55,466 nt of DNA from an uncultured Lachnospiraceae bacterium (GCA_910579935.1 CAJTVQ010000027.1:1-55466); one strand, 5' to 3'. Numbered from the stretch's first letter, positions 24,327 through 33,092 are shown. Notes: generated by a model not told the origin, from the letters alone. Numbers and translations: made by a program.

Positions 24327-26138
24327 ATGCAGGCGTTGATTTTGGCAGCAGGAATGGGACGGCGGATGGGTAAGTATACGGAGAGCGCTACGAAGTGTAT
24401 GGTAACTGTCGCGGGCAAAACACTGCTGGAGCGGGCAGTCGAAGCTTTGAAGGAGGCCGGAATCAATAAACTGATTTTGGTAATTGGATATGAGGCGGAG
24501 AAGGTACGGGAGTATGTGGCCATAAAGAACTTTGGAATTCAGATTGAGTATGTTTATAATTATGATTATGAAACAACCAATAATATTTATTCTTTGTACC
24601 TTGCAAGAGATTATTTGGAGAAAGATGATACGATATTGCTGGAGTCAGACTTGATTTTTGAAAGTGAAATTATTAAGAAAGTGGTAGAGTCGAAAGAAAA
24701 AAACATGGCAGTGGTTGCCAAATATGAACATTGGATGGACGGTACGGTAGTGGTTTTGGATCATAAAAAACGTATCATTGATTTTATTGATAAAACAAGG
24801 TTCAAATATGAGGATGCGGACAGTTACTATAAAACCGTGAATATCTATAAGTTCAGCAAGGAATTTTCAGAGAAACGGTACCTGCCTTTTTTGGGGGCGT
24901 ATCTGAAAGCATATGGCACAAATCAGTATTATGAACAGGTATTGAAGATTTTTGCACACATAAAACATTCGGAACTGAATGCATATGTATTAGGCGATGA
25001 AAACTGGTATGAGATTGACGATGCGCAGGATTTGGATATTGCGAATACTATTTTCGCGGATGAAAGTAACATTCTGTGGAAATATGAGCTGCATTTCGGC
25101 GGATATTGGAGATTTCCGAAGATGAAGGATTATTGCTATCTGGTTAATCCGTATTATCCGCCTCAGAAAATGGTGGACCAGCTGTCGTATTTCTTTAAGG
25201 ATTTATTGACCCAGTATCCTTCCGGCATGAATATTCAGAAACTGAATGCTTCCAATATGTTTGAGGTGGATGCGGATTACCTGCTGGTAGGAAACGGAGC
25301 GGCTGAGTTGATAGATGTGTTGGGCAGAACGTTATCGGGGAAGATGTCTGTCTGTATTCCTACTTTTAATGAATATATCCGGTGTTTTACCCAATGTGAG
25401 ATACGGGAAATTGACAGCAGGTCAAACGGGTATCGCTATAATCTGCCGCAGCTGCTGGAAGAAATTGATCATACGGATAATCTGCTGATTATCAATCCGG
25501 ACAATCCAAGCGGAGCATTCCTGACTTATGAGGAAATTCTGTTGTTGATGGAGAAGTGTGAAGAGAAAGGTGTTTTTTTGGTGGTGGATGAATCTTTCGT
25601 GGACTTTGCGGAGTGTGACAGCAGATACACATTAATCAGGGAATCTATTTTAAAGAAGTATAAGCATCTGATCGTGCTGAAGAGTGTCAGCAAATCCTAT
25701 GGAGTACCGGGACTGCGGCTGGGAGTTTTGGCTACCGGGAACAGGGAAATACAGAATATGATCAGGCAGAAAATGGTTATTTGGAATATCAATTCTTTTG
25801 CGGAATATTATCTGCAGATACAGAGACTTTACAAGAATGATTATGTGACTGCCTGTGATAAGATTGCGGAACAGCGTGTTAAGATGGAAAAGCAATTAAG
25901 TGAGATAAAGGGAATTAAAGTATATCCTTCCCAGGCAAATTACATTATGTGTGAACTGGTGGGGGAGATAGATTCTTTTCGTTTGGCGATGCTGCTGGTT
26001 AAGAAATATAATATTCTGATTAAGAATCTTTCCGAAAAAAAGGGATTTCAGGGAGGGGCGTTCATCCGGCTGGCAGTAAAGAGCGAAGAGGATAATGAGA
26101 CGTTGATTGCAGCGATTAAGGAGATTGTATCTTTTTAA
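24327..26138 (+). CDS. Nucleotidyltransferase fused to PLP aminotransferase/decarboxylase-like domain
   Basis: 603 residues with AGGAGG upstream. Residues 1-235 are a sugar/alkyl-phosphate nucleotidyltransferase: ALILAAGMGRRMG, TKCMVTVAGKTLLERAV and DTILLESDLIFE, LicC-like. Residues about 270-600 are a fold-type I PLP enzyme of the HisC/CobD group: LLVGNGAAELIDVLGRTL, NPDNPSGAFLTYEEI, LVVDESFVDFAE, and the PLP lysine in LKSVSKSYGVPGLRLG near residue 454. Such fusions are known, for example PntC-type and FrbH enzymes that make CMP-linked aminophosphonates. By analogy it may make a CDP- or CMP-linked amino compound for the LicD or CDP-glycerol-type transferases next to it. A similar fusion is annotated in the Clostridioides difficile type A flagellin-modification locus, as far as I recall. 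Confidence 0.82.
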   Translation: MQALILAAGMGRRMGKYTESATKCMVTVAGKTLLERAVEALKEAGINKLILVIGYEAEKVREYVAIKNFGIQIEYVYNYDYETTNNIYSLYLARDYLEKDDTILLESDLIFESEIIKKVVESKEKNMAVVAKYEHWMDGTVVVLDHKKRIIDFIDKTRFKYEDADSYYKTVNIYKFSKEFSEKRYLPFLGAYLKAYGTNQYYEQVLKIFAHIKHSELNAYVLGDENWYEIDDAQDLDIANTIFADESNILWKYELHFGGYWRFPKMKDYCYLVNPYYPPQKMVDQLSYFFKDLLTQYPSGMNIQKLNASNMFEVDADYLLVGNGAAELIDVLGRTLSGKMSVCIPTFNEYIRCFTQCEIREIDSRSNGYRYNLPQLLEEIDHTDNLLIINPDNPSGAFLTYEEILLLMEKCEEKGVFLVVDESFVDFAECDSRYTLIRESILKKYKHLIVLKSVSKSYGVPGLRLGVLATGNREIQNMIRQKMVIWNINSFAEYYLQIQRLYKNDYVTACDKIAEQRVKMEKQLSEIKGIKVYPSQANYIMCELVGEIDSFRLAMLLVKKYNILIKNLSEKKGFQGGAFIRLAVKSEEDNETLIAAIKEIVSF

Positions 26139-26150
26139 TAAAAGCAGGGT

Positions 26151-26176
26151 TAATTATTAATGGTTCCGGCCGATAT
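26151..26176 (+). promoter_or_regulatory. Sigma-28-like promoter 13 bases after the fusion gene
   Basis: A perfect GCCGATAT -10 (26169-26176) is preceded by TAAT (26151-26154) at 14 bases, or TTAA at 15. The -10 is strong and the -35 imperfect. It would drive the short transcript at 26184-26287 and, by read-through, the acyl-carrier operon. Confidence 0.6.
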
Positions 26177-26183
26177 ATATATA

Positions 26184-26287
26184 GAATAATATATAAAAGT
26201 CGAAGGGATATCGGCGGTAAGATGCATGGAGGCATATAAAAATAGTAGATTATATGGGCTGCCCCTGTGCTGAAGGGGCAGCTTTTT
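26184..26287 (+). ncRNA. Candidate small RNA or leader with two CsrA-type hairpins
   Basis: The segment starts just after a sigma-28-like -10 box and ends in a strong terminator; it has no open frame with a ribosome site. Hairpin 1 is GTCGA-AGGGATA-TCGGC (26199-26215, one G-T pair) and hairpin 2 is ATGC-ATGGAG-GCAT (26222-26235). Both loops contain A-N-GGA. The boundaries are estimated from the promoter and terminator. It could be a free small RNA that titrates CsrA or a regulated leader for the gene at 26363. Confidence 0.5.
26258..26287 (+). terminator. Intrinsic terminator
   Basis: GCTGCCCC (26258-26265) and GGGGCAGC (26275-26282) form a perfect 8-bp GC-rich stem followed by TTTTT. It ends both the upstream transferase operon and the candidate small RNA. 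Confidence 0.92.
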
Positions 26288-26362
26288 ATATTGAAGAAAT
26301 TAGGAAATGGTTCAGTGGAACTGAGCTATTATGAAAATGTCAGGATATAAGAAGGAGGTACT

Positions 26363-27160
26363 ATGAGAGAGGCCGGTGAGCAGGATAAAGAAAGGCTTTT
26401 GGAATATCTCAGAAAAGGTCTGCATGACTGTCTTTATTTTTATATTGATGTAATGAATTATGGCATTGCGTCAGAAAATATGAAGGTATGGATAGAAGAA
26501 GAGCAGGGGGAAATTGTGCTTGCGGTTATGAAATATTATGACAGCTTTCAGGTATACAGCCATAGCAGTCAGTGTAAGACAGAGCAGGTTTTAGAGTTGC
26601 TGCATCAGTACCCGGTTGCAATGATATCGGCCAGAAAAGATATCATACAGCAGATGGAAGGAAAGTTGGTGGATTACAAGGCAGAATACGGTGTTGTATA
26701 TCTTATGGATAAGTACAGAAAGATAGGAGAAAATAAAAAAGTTCAGCTTGCAGTGCAGGAGGATGTAAAAGAGATAGCGGAATTGATCTGTTCGGATGAG
26801 GAATTGGGAGAACCTTATACTGTGGAAAGTCTGACATCGCAGCTTGCAGAACGTATCCGCACGCAGACCGGCAGAAGTTATATTATACGTGAAAATGGAG
26901 AAATTGTTGCGCATAGCGCAACGTATGCCGAAGCGGAAGGAATAGCGGTGGTCAGCGGTACGATTGTAAAGGCTGAGTATAGAAATACAAACTGCTATAT
27001 GATACTTGCTAATTATATGATGCAGGAATTGGTGAAGGAAGAAAAATCTGCATACACATTCTCGCTTTCTGCGAAGATGCAGGATTATCTTGATAAAGTA
27101 CATACCAGGTGCGGGGAATATGGAAGGCTGGTAATGAAAACAGGAAAAAGCAGAACATGA
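26363..27160 (+). CDS. GNAT-family acyltransferase-like protein
   Basis: 265 residues with GAAGGAGG upstream; first gene of the carrier-protein operon. The N-terminal half (WIEEEQGEIVLAVMKYYDSFQVYS, then YPVAMISARKDIIQQMEGKL) looks like a GNAT-related accessory domain. The C-terminal half has the acyl-CoA/acyl-carrier pattern: EIAELICSDEELGEPYT, RSYIIRENGEIVAHSATYAEAEGIAVVSGTIVKAEYRNTNCYMILANYM. The usual Q/R-x-x-G-x-G/A loop is degenerate (EYRNTNCY). It differs from the four longer GNAT proteins downstream. Substrate unknown. Confidence 0.65.
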   Translation: MREAGEQDKERLLEYLRKGLHDCLYFYIDVMNYGIASENMKVWIEEEQGEIVLAVMKYYDSFQVYSHSSQCKTEQVLELLHQYPVAMISARKDIIQQMEGKLVDYKAEYGVVYLMDKYRKIGENKKVQLAVQEDVKEIAELICSDEELGEPYTVESLTSQLAERIRTQTGRSYIIRENGEIVAHSATYAEAEGIAVVSGTIVKAEYRNTNCYMILANYMMQELVKEEKSAYTFSLSAKMQDYLDKVHTRCGEYGRLVMKTGKSRT

Positions 27161-27186
27161 TTATATAATGAAAAAGGAGAAGAAAA

Positions 27187-27414
27187 ATGAAAGAAAAGAT
27201 TATGAAGGTTTTGGAATCATTTAATGAGGAAATTGTGGAGGATACAGCACGCAATTTGTTTGATGCGGAGATTTTGGATTCATTTGGTATTGTGGAATTG
27301 GTAATTGAATTAGAAGATGCGTTTAATATTATGATTGATGTGGATTTGGTTACACCGGAAAATTTCGGTACGGCTGATTCGATTGTCAAACTGGTAGAAA
27401 GCCTGGTGGCGTAA
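27187..27414 (+). CDS. Stand-alone acyl/peptidyl carrier protein 1
   Basis: 75 residues, acidic, with GGAGAAG upstream. The phosphopantetheine site is Ser32 in ILDSFGIVELVIELEDAF, and the following four-helix pattern (IMIDVDLVTPENFGTADSIVKLVESL) is that of DltC-like and NRPS-type carriers. It is followed 27 bases later by an AMP-forming ligase and then by a LysA-type decarboxylase, so it probably carries the ligase product as a thioester. It is one of three carriers in this operon. Confidence 0.88.
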   Translation: MKEKIMKVLESFNEEIVEDTARNLFDAEILDSFGIVELVIELEDAFNIMIDVDLVTPENFGTADSIVKLVESLVA

Positions 27415-27441
27415 ATAACGGAAAAGTATGGATGGAAATAG

Positions 27442-28956
27442 ATGATGGAAACAAATGTTTTAGAATTTTTGGAAAATGCATCTGCTTTTTATGCAGATAA
27501 AATTGCGGCAAAAGATGGAAACAGGGAATGTACATTCTCTGAGTTGTGTCAGAATGCTAAGAGAATAGGCAGTGCATTGCTTGAAAGGCCGGTATTCGGC
27601 AAAACAATTCCGGTTTATATGGAAAAGGGAGTTACGGCACTTGAAACTTTTTGGGGAATTACTTATGCCGGTGGATGTTATAGTCTGATGAATCCGATAC
27701 AGCCGCCGGAAAGAATTGAGAAAATACTGGATATACTAAATGCGCCATGCCTCATTACAGACCATGATTCATATGATGGCTTGTCAGATATAAAATTTGA
27801 TGGCCAGATATTTTTTGCAGAGGATTTGGTTAAATCTCAGGTGGATGAGGATGGCATAAAACAGGTCAGGGAAAAATCCATAGATACGGATGCTTTATAT
27901 GTTAATTTTACGTCAGGGTCTACGGGAGTTCCTAAGGGGGTTGTCGTCGGTCACAAATCCGTAATTGAATTTATACATTATTTTGTTTCCATTTTTCATA
28001 TCACGTCTGAGGATATTATAGGAAATCAGGCGCCTTTTGATTTTGATGTTTCCGTAAAAGATATTTATTCCATGCTGCTGACTGGTGCTACTATGTATAT
28101 TATTCCGAAAGAGTGTTTCAGTTTCCCGAAAAAAGTATTGGATATTTTGGTAGAGGAAAAAATCACGACACTTATATGGGCAGTATCTGCGTTGTGTATG
28201 ATTACCTCTTTAAGAGGATTTACTTATAAGATACCGACAGCGGTTAATAAAATACTGTTTAGCGGTGAAGTTATGCCGCCTAAACATTTGCAGGAATGGA
28301 GACAGGCATTGCCGCAGGCAATGTTTGTTAATTTATATGGCCCTACGGAGATAACCTGTAATTGCACTTATTATATGGTTGAGGAAGAGTGTCAGGAAGC
28401 CATTCCGATAGGAAAAGCGTTCCCGAACGAAAAAGTATTCCTTTTGGATGAATCACAGAATGAGGTTTGTACGGTAAATGCGGAGGGAGAAATCTGTGTG
28501 GCAGGTTCTACATTGGCATTGGGATATTATGGCGATACGGAGAGAACACAAAAAGTATTTGTTCAGAATCCGTTGAATCCAAATTATCATGAATTGATTT
28601 ACCGCACCGGTGACATGGCTTATTACCGTGAAGATGGGAACCTGGTTTATGTCGGAAGGAAAGACTTTCAGATTAAACATTTGGGGCACAGAGTAGAACT
28701 TGGAGAACTGGAAACCTATATCGGTATGATTCAGGAGATTGACAGAGTGTGCTGTCTGTATGATGATGTGAAGCAGCAGATTGTAGCCATTTATCAGGGA
28801 AAAGCAGATAAAACCGATATTAAGAAAGAATTGAGAAAAAAGGTAATTAAGTATATGATTCCCGAACGGTATATTATTGTGGAACAGATGCCGCTGACAC
28901 CAAATGGGAAGATAGACCGGAAACGGTTGAAGGCAGAGTATTTTAAGGAGAGATAA
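27442..28956 (+). CDS. AMP-forming ligase 1 (amino-acid type adenylation enzyme)
   Basis: 504 residues, DltA-like stand-alone adenylation domain. The signature loop is FTSGSTGVPKG (157-166), core A5 is LYGPTEITCNC (GPTE 300-303), the Y-R-T-G-D hinge lies near 418, and the catalytic Lys is in PLTPNGKIDRKRL near 490. Asp202 in FDFDVSVKDIY aligns with the Asp that binds the substrate amino group in DltA and NRPS A domains, so an amino acid is the likely substrate. It lies between carrier 1 and the decarboxylase, the same set used to load and decarboxylate glutamate in butirosin synthesis. The specificity code cannot be assigned by eye. Confidence 0.87.
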   Translation: MMETNVLEFLENASAFYADKIAAKDGNRECTFSELCQNAKRIGSALLERPVFGKTIPVYMEKGVTALETFWGITYAGGCYSLMNPIQPPERIEKILDILNAPCLITDHDSYDGLSDIKFDGQIFFAEDLVKSQVDEDGIKQVREKSIDTDALYVNFTSGSTGVPKGVVVGHKSVIEFIHYFVSIFHITSEDIIGNQAPFDFDVSVKDIYSMLLTGATMYIIPKECFSFPKKVLDILVEEKITTLIWAVSALCMITSLRGFTYKIPTAVNKILFSGEVMPPKHLQEWRQALPQAMFVNLYGPTEITCNCTYYMVEEECQEAIPIGKAFPNEKVFLLDESQNEVCTVNAEGEICVAGSTLALGYYGDTERTQKVFVQNPLNPNYHELIYRTGDMAYYREDGNLVYVGRKDFQIKHLGHRVELGELETYIGMIQEIDRVCCLYDDVKQQIVAIYQGKADKTDIKKELRKKVIKYMIPERYIIVEQMPLTPNGKIDRKRLKAEYFKER

Positions 28957-28957
28957 A

Positions 28958-30151
28958 ATGAAGCGGGAACTGATAGAGCAGATTGCAGAAGCAGGAAATA
29001 CACCAGCATATGTATTGGATGCAGATATTTTAATACAAAAATTGTCTTCCGTGAGGAACGGATTGGGAAATAATCCGGGTATCCGGCTGTGTTATGCAAT
29101 GAAGGCCAATCCTTTTCTGATAAAAGTGTTGGAACCATATATTGATAAATATGAAGTGTGTTCACCGGGAGAGCTATTCATATGCAAAAAAAAGGATATT
29201 GATATGGGGAAAATTGTTATGTCCGGTGTTAACAAAGAAAATGATGATATTGTGCATGCTTTGGAATGGGGAGTTTCCGTTTTTACGATTGAATCAAGGG
29301 CACAGTTGGATTTGATTCAGCGGTGTGCGGGCAGTCAAAATAAAACGGTGCAGGTTCTGCTGCGCTTGACAAGTGGCAATCAGTTCGGAATGGATCGAAA
29401 GGATATTTTAGATATTATAGAACATAGAGGGGATTTTCAGAATCTTACCGTGAAAGGAATTCAGTTCTATTCAGGGACACAGAAAAAGATAAAGAAGATT
29501 ACGGAAGAAACAGATGCATTGTGCGGATTATGTCAGGAATTAAAGCAAAAGTATCAGTTTGAAGCGGAAGAATTGGAATATGGACCGGGTTTTGGAATTG
29601 ATTATTTTGGCAGAAGTGACAGCGGTGATGATGTACCGGAGGAATGCAAAGAAGCGTTTGAAAAAGTAACGGATATGAATTTACAGCTCACTTTGGAAAT
29701 GGGAAGGTTTCTTGCGGCTGAATGTGGAAGCTACATTACCAGGGTGATGGATGTAAAAAGAAACGAAGGACAGAACTATTGTATTGTGGATGGAGGAATC
29801 CATCATGTAAATTATTACGGACAGGTAATGGGAGCAAGAGTTCCGCCGGTCCGGCATTACAGTATAGCTTATAATTATGAAGAAGTATCGGCTGAAGACG
29901 GGGAACGGGAGGCAGAAAATGTATGTGTCTGCGGTTCTCTTTGCACCGTGGCAGATGTATTAGTAAGAAATATTTTTCTCTGTAATGTACAGGAGGGAGA
30001 TTTGTTTGTTTTTGAAAAAATCGGTGCATATTCGGTAACGGAAGGGATTTATTTGTTTTTAAGCAGACGGATGCCCAAAGTATATCTGCTGTCGGGTGAA
30101 GAATTGGAACTGATTCGGGATTCATATGAAACATATCAATGGAATTGCTAA
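28958..30151 (+). CDS. PLP-dependent decarboxylase, fold type III (LysA/BtrK-like)
   Basis: 397 residues, starting one base after the ligase stop. PLP lysine is Lys49 in LCYAMKANPFLIKVLEPY. VCSPGELFICKKKDI and VMSGVNKENDDIVHAL follow the family pattern. ELEYGPGFGIDYFG gives the Gly-rich phosphate site, and EMGRFLAAECGSYITRV and CVCGSLCTVADVLVRN (catalytic Cys region) complete the site. Ordinary LysA acts on free diaminopimelate; here the gene sits in a carrier-protein operon, so a carrier-bound amino acid is the more likely substrate, as for BtrK of butirosin synthesis. Free diaminopimelate or another amino acid remains possible. Confidence 0.85.
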   Translation: MKRELIEQIAEAGNTPAYVLDADILIQKLSSVRNGLGNNPGIRLCYAMKANPFLIKVLEPYIDKYEVCSPGELFICKKKDIDMGKIVMSGVNKENDDIVHALEWGVSVFTIESRAQLDLIQRCAGSQNKTVQVLLRLTSGNQFGMDRKDILDIIEHRGDFQNLTVKGIQFYSGTQKKIKKITEETDALCGLCQELKQKYQFEAEELEYGPGFGIDYFGRSDSGDDVPEECKEAFEKVTDMNLQLTLEMGRFLAAECGSYITRVMDVKRNEGQNYCIVDGGIHHVNYYGQVMGARVPPVRHYSIAYNYEEVSAEDGEREAENVCVCGSLCTVADVLVRNIFLCNVQEGDLFVFEKIGAYSVTEGIYLFLSRRMPKVYLLSGEELELIRDSYETYQWNC

Positions 30152-30187
30152 AAAGGGAAATCGATATTGAGAAGTGGGGTGCTTTAA

Positions 30188-31045
30188 ATGCAGTTGCTGG
30201 AATCATACAATGAATATAAGGATGTGGTCAGGGAAATCAGGGAAAAGTGCAGGAGGCCTTTTTCGAATGTGTATTTTATGCAGGCTGATATGGAACGATA
30301 TATCCGACTGGGCAGGGCCAGTTATGAAAGAACAGAGAGCGGTATTATATTGTTTTTTGATGAGGAAAGATATTACAGAGTTTGTATATGTTTAGATGAA
30401 AAGGAACCGTTTTCCATAGAGAAGCAGGATAAGAAAATCCTCATAAAGAATGTTTTTCTTAAAGGAAAAAAAAGAGAAGCCATGCAGCGTGTCGAACAGC
30501 GGCTGGAAGAATTAGGCTTTGAAAATGAAGGTACATCCGTCAAAGTAAAAGGCGAAGTGGAAAAAATTTTTAAAAGATGTGAACGGATGGGAAGATATGC
30601 AGATGCATTGGATAAAAAGGGATATCGGTTTCTGATTGCCGATGCTTCCATGATTGAGGAAATTGAAGCGATTATATTGAATTCAGATGTAATTAAAGAT
30701 TATCAGTTGAACTACTGGACAGATGAAGAAAAAAAAGAGATGGCGAAAAAAGGGTGTTATTCCTATATAGTGGACGGCGACAATCATATATGTGGAGGAG
30801 GATATTTTCTTATTCAGGGAGATACGACCATAGGAGTAGCAGGAGCAATCAAAGAAGAATATAAAAGGCATGGACTGGCTCCGGTTTCTGCTTACCATAA
30901 ACTCAAATGGCTGCATGAAAACGGATTCAAGAGAGGACAAGGATGGATATTACTTAGTAATAAACCTTCTATAAAATATCATGAGAGTTTGGATTACGAG
31001 TTTACGGATGAGTATGCGGATGAATGGATATTGAGAGAGCGTTGA
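30188..31045 (+). CDS. Long GNAT-family protein A
   Basis: 285 residues. Residues 1-125 form a domain shared by four proteins here (LESYNEYKDVVREIREKCRRPFSNVYFM, YIRLGRASYERTESGIILFFDEERYYRV, RVEQRLEELGFENEGTSVKVKG). The C-terminal half is a GNAT fold with GVAGAIKEEYKRHGLAPVSAYHKLKWLHENG, the acyl-donor loop, and LLSNKPSIKYHESLDYEF near the end. The donor may be carrier-bound acyl rather than acetyl-CoA, given the neighbours. Protein and DNA are both similar to the genes at 31337 and 32205, so tandem duplication is evident. Confidence 0.78.
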   Translation: MQLLESYNEYKDVVREIREKCRRPFSNVYFMQADMERYIRLGRASYERTESGIILFFDEERYYRVCICLDEKEPFSIEKQDKKILIKNVFLKGKKREAMQRVEQRLEELGFENEGTSVKVKGEVEKIFKRCERMGRYADALDKKGYRFLIADASMIEEIEAIILNSDVIKDYQLNYWTDEEKKEMAKKGCYSYIVDGDNHICGGGYFLIQGDTTIGVAGAIKEEYKRHGLAPVSAYHKLKWLHENGFKRGQGWILLSNKPSIKYHESLDYEFTDEYADEWILRER

Positions 31046-31079
31046 AAAGGAATTGTTTGTGAAAAGGAAGGACAAGGAA

Positions 31080-31307
31080 ATGAGAGAAAAAGTATTGGAA
31101 GTATTATGCAGTGTGAATCCTAAGATAGCGAATCATATAAACGATGATTTGATAGAAGCGGGAGTCATAGACTCTTTTGAGATCGTGAATGTGGTGATGG
31201 AACTGGAAGGAGCGTTAAATGTAGAAATTGACCCGGAAATGATTAATCCGGAAAATTTCCAAAGTGTGAATGCGATTGTAAATCTGATGGAAAAGCTTTC
31301 AAAATAA
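31080..31307 (+). CDS. Stand-alone carrier protein 2
   Basis: 75 residues from ATG 31080, where AAGGAAGGACAAGGA provides a ribosome site; the upstream TTG start at 31053 adds nine unlikely residues and would break the alignment with carrier 1. Ser32 lies in VIDSFEIVNVVMELEGAL. The closing helices (VEIDPEMINPENFQSVNAIVNLMEKLSK) match carrier 1 closely (NPENF versus TPENF), so the two are paralogues. It sits between GNAT A and GNAT B and may hand its cargo to one of them. Confidence 0.87.
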   Translation: MREKVLEVLCSVNPKIANHINDDLIEAGVIDSFEIVNVVMELEGALNVEIDPEMINPENFQSVNAIVNLMEKLSK

Positions 31308-31336
31308 GATATAAAACAAAAGGCGGGGTAGCTTAA

Positions 31337-32227
31337 ATGCAGATACTGGAGTCATATAATGAATATAAAGATATGATCAGGGGATTCAGGGAAAAAAGCA
31401 GGAGACCTTTTTCCAATGTTTATTATGTGCCGGAGGATATAGAGCGATATATCCGACTGGGCAGGGTTAGTTTTGAAAGAACAGAAAGCGGTATTATATT
31501 TTATTTTGATGAAGAGAAATATTACAGAGTCTGCCTGTATGTAAACGAAAAAGAGAAATTTTCCATAGAAAAGAGAGAAAAAAAAATCCTTGTAAAAAAT
31601 GTTTTTCAGGAAGGAAAAAAAAGAGAGAATCTTTTGTGCGTGGAACAGCGGTTGGAAGAATTGGGATTTAAAAAGGCAGGTACATCATTTAAAATCCGCG
31701 GGGAAGTGAAAAACCTTTTCCAAAGATGTGAGCGGATGAAAAAATTTGCAGATATGTTGGAAAAGAAAGGATTTCATTGTGTTGCGGCAGACCTTTCCAT
31801 GCTGGAGGAAGTTGAAGCGTTGATACTGGATTCCGGAGTTATTAAGGACTATCAGTTAAACTATTGGACAGATGAAGAAAAGAAGCGGATGATAAAAGAA
31901 GGTTCTTATTTGTGTATGGTAAATGATAAGAAGCAGATATGTGCGGTGGGAGGCTGTATTATTAAAAACAACACAACAAAGGGAGTGGCAGTAGCAGTCA
32001 GAGAGGAATATAAAATGCACGGATTGATAGTTGCATTGGCCTATCACAGACTAAAATGGCTGTATGATAACGGATTTGAAAGCTGCCAGGGATGGATATT
32101 GACCAGCAATGAGCCTTCTATAAGGTATTATCAAAGTTTGGGATACGAATTTTTAAACGAATATACAGATGAATGGGTTTTAGAGGCAGATACGGGGTAT
32201 ATGGATGAAAAGTTTGAAAGCATTTAA
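31337..32227 (+). CDS. Long GNAT-family protein B
   Basis: 296 residues, closely related to GNAT A: LESYNEYKDMIRGFREKSRRPFSNVYYVPEDIERYIRLGRVSFERTESGIIFYFDEE at the start, and AVREEYKMHGLIVALAYHRLKWLYDNG with LTSNEPSIRYYQSLGYEF at the end. The short 5' context GGGGTAGCTTAA-ATG also resembles that of GNAT A, which supports a recent duplication. Its 3' end overlaps the start of GNAT C by 23 bases. No catalytic residue can be fixed by eye. Confidence 0.78.
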   Translation: MQILESYNEYKDMIRGFREKSRRPFSNVYYVPEDIERYIRLGRVSFERTESGIIFYFDEEKYYRVCLYVNEKEKFSIEKREKKILVKNVFQEGKKRENLLCVEQRLEELGFKKAGTSFKIRGEVKNLFQRCERMKKFADMLEKKGFHCVAADLSMLEEVEALILDSGVIKDYQLNYWTDEEKKRMIKEGSYLCMVNDKKQICAVGGCIIKNNTTKGVAVAVREEYKMHGLIVALAYHRLKWLYDNGFESCQGWILTSNEPSIRYYQSLGYEFLNEYTDEWVLEADTGYMDEKFESI

Positions 32228-33092
32228 TGAATATACCAATATAATCAAAGCGTTTAAAGCGTCATGCAGGAAACCCTTTTCCAATATTTATTATATGTCG
32301 AGTGATATCAAAGGGTATATAGAGTCAGGCAGATTATTTTATGAAAAGGAAGAAGCGGGTATTATTTTTTTTCTAGATGAAGGCGCCTATTATAGAGCCT
32401 GGCTTTTTGTAAATGAGAACGGAGAATTTACAATAAGTCCTCAGAATAAGAAAATTCTAATTAGAAATATTTATAAATCCGGAGAAAAAGAAAAAGGATT
32501 ACAATTTGTAGAACGGAGACTGGAAGAATCGGGATTTAGGAAAGCGGGGACAACAATAGGGATTCAGGGAGAGCCGGTTAAACTTTTTCAAAGGTGTGAG
32601 AAGATAAAAAAATATACGGAAGCAATGGAAAAAAAGGGTTTTCGGTGTGTAGAAGCAGATTTTTCCATGTTCGGTGAAATTGAAAAAATCATATTGGATT
32701 CAGGAATTATTAAGGATCATCAATTGGATTACAGAACGGATGAAGAAAAAAAGAGGTTAGAAAAAGGTTCTTATTTATATATGGTAGACGGCGACGGCCA
32801 GATATGTGCGGCGAGCATTTGCGTGGTTGAGGATGGGATTGCAAAAGGAGCTGCATTAGCAGTGAAGGAAGAATATAAAAGACAGGGGATAGCGCCCTGT
32901 CTGACTTATCATAGATTTAAATGGATGCGTGACAAAGAAGTCAGGTTTGTGCAGGGATGGATATTGACCAGCAATATCCCGTCTTTAAAATATCATCAAA
33001 GTCTGGGGTATGAGTTTATGGATAAGTATACGGATGAATGGATTTTGGATTTGGCGGAATCGTCATTGGATAAAACGGGGGATGGGCTATGA
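32205..33092 (+). CDS. Long GNAT-family protein C
   Basis: 295 residues. It starts inside the end of GNAT B and ends overlapping ligase 2 (ATGA at 33089-33092), so translation is coupled. The common N-terminal domain (LKAFNEYTNIIKAFKASCRKPFSNIYYMSSDIKGYIESGR) and GNAT loop AVKEEYKRQGIAPCLTYHRFKWM are present, then LTSNIPSLKYHQSLGYEF. It is more diverged from A and B than they are from each other. Confidence 0.78.
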   Translation: MKSLKAFNEYTNIIKAFKASCRKPFSNIYYMSSDIKGYIESGRLFYEKEEAGIIFFLDEGAYYRAWLFVNENGEFTISPQNKKILIRNIYKSGEKEKGLQFVERRLEESGFRKAGTTIGIQGEPVKLFQRCEKIKKYTEAMEKKGFRCVEADFSMFGEIEKIILDSGIIKDHQLDYRTDEEKKRLEKGSYLYMVDGDGQICAASICVVEDGIAKGAALAVKEEYKRQGIAPCLTYHRFKWMRDKEVRFVQGWILTSNIPSLKYHQSLGYEFMDKYTDEWILDLAESSLDKTGDGL

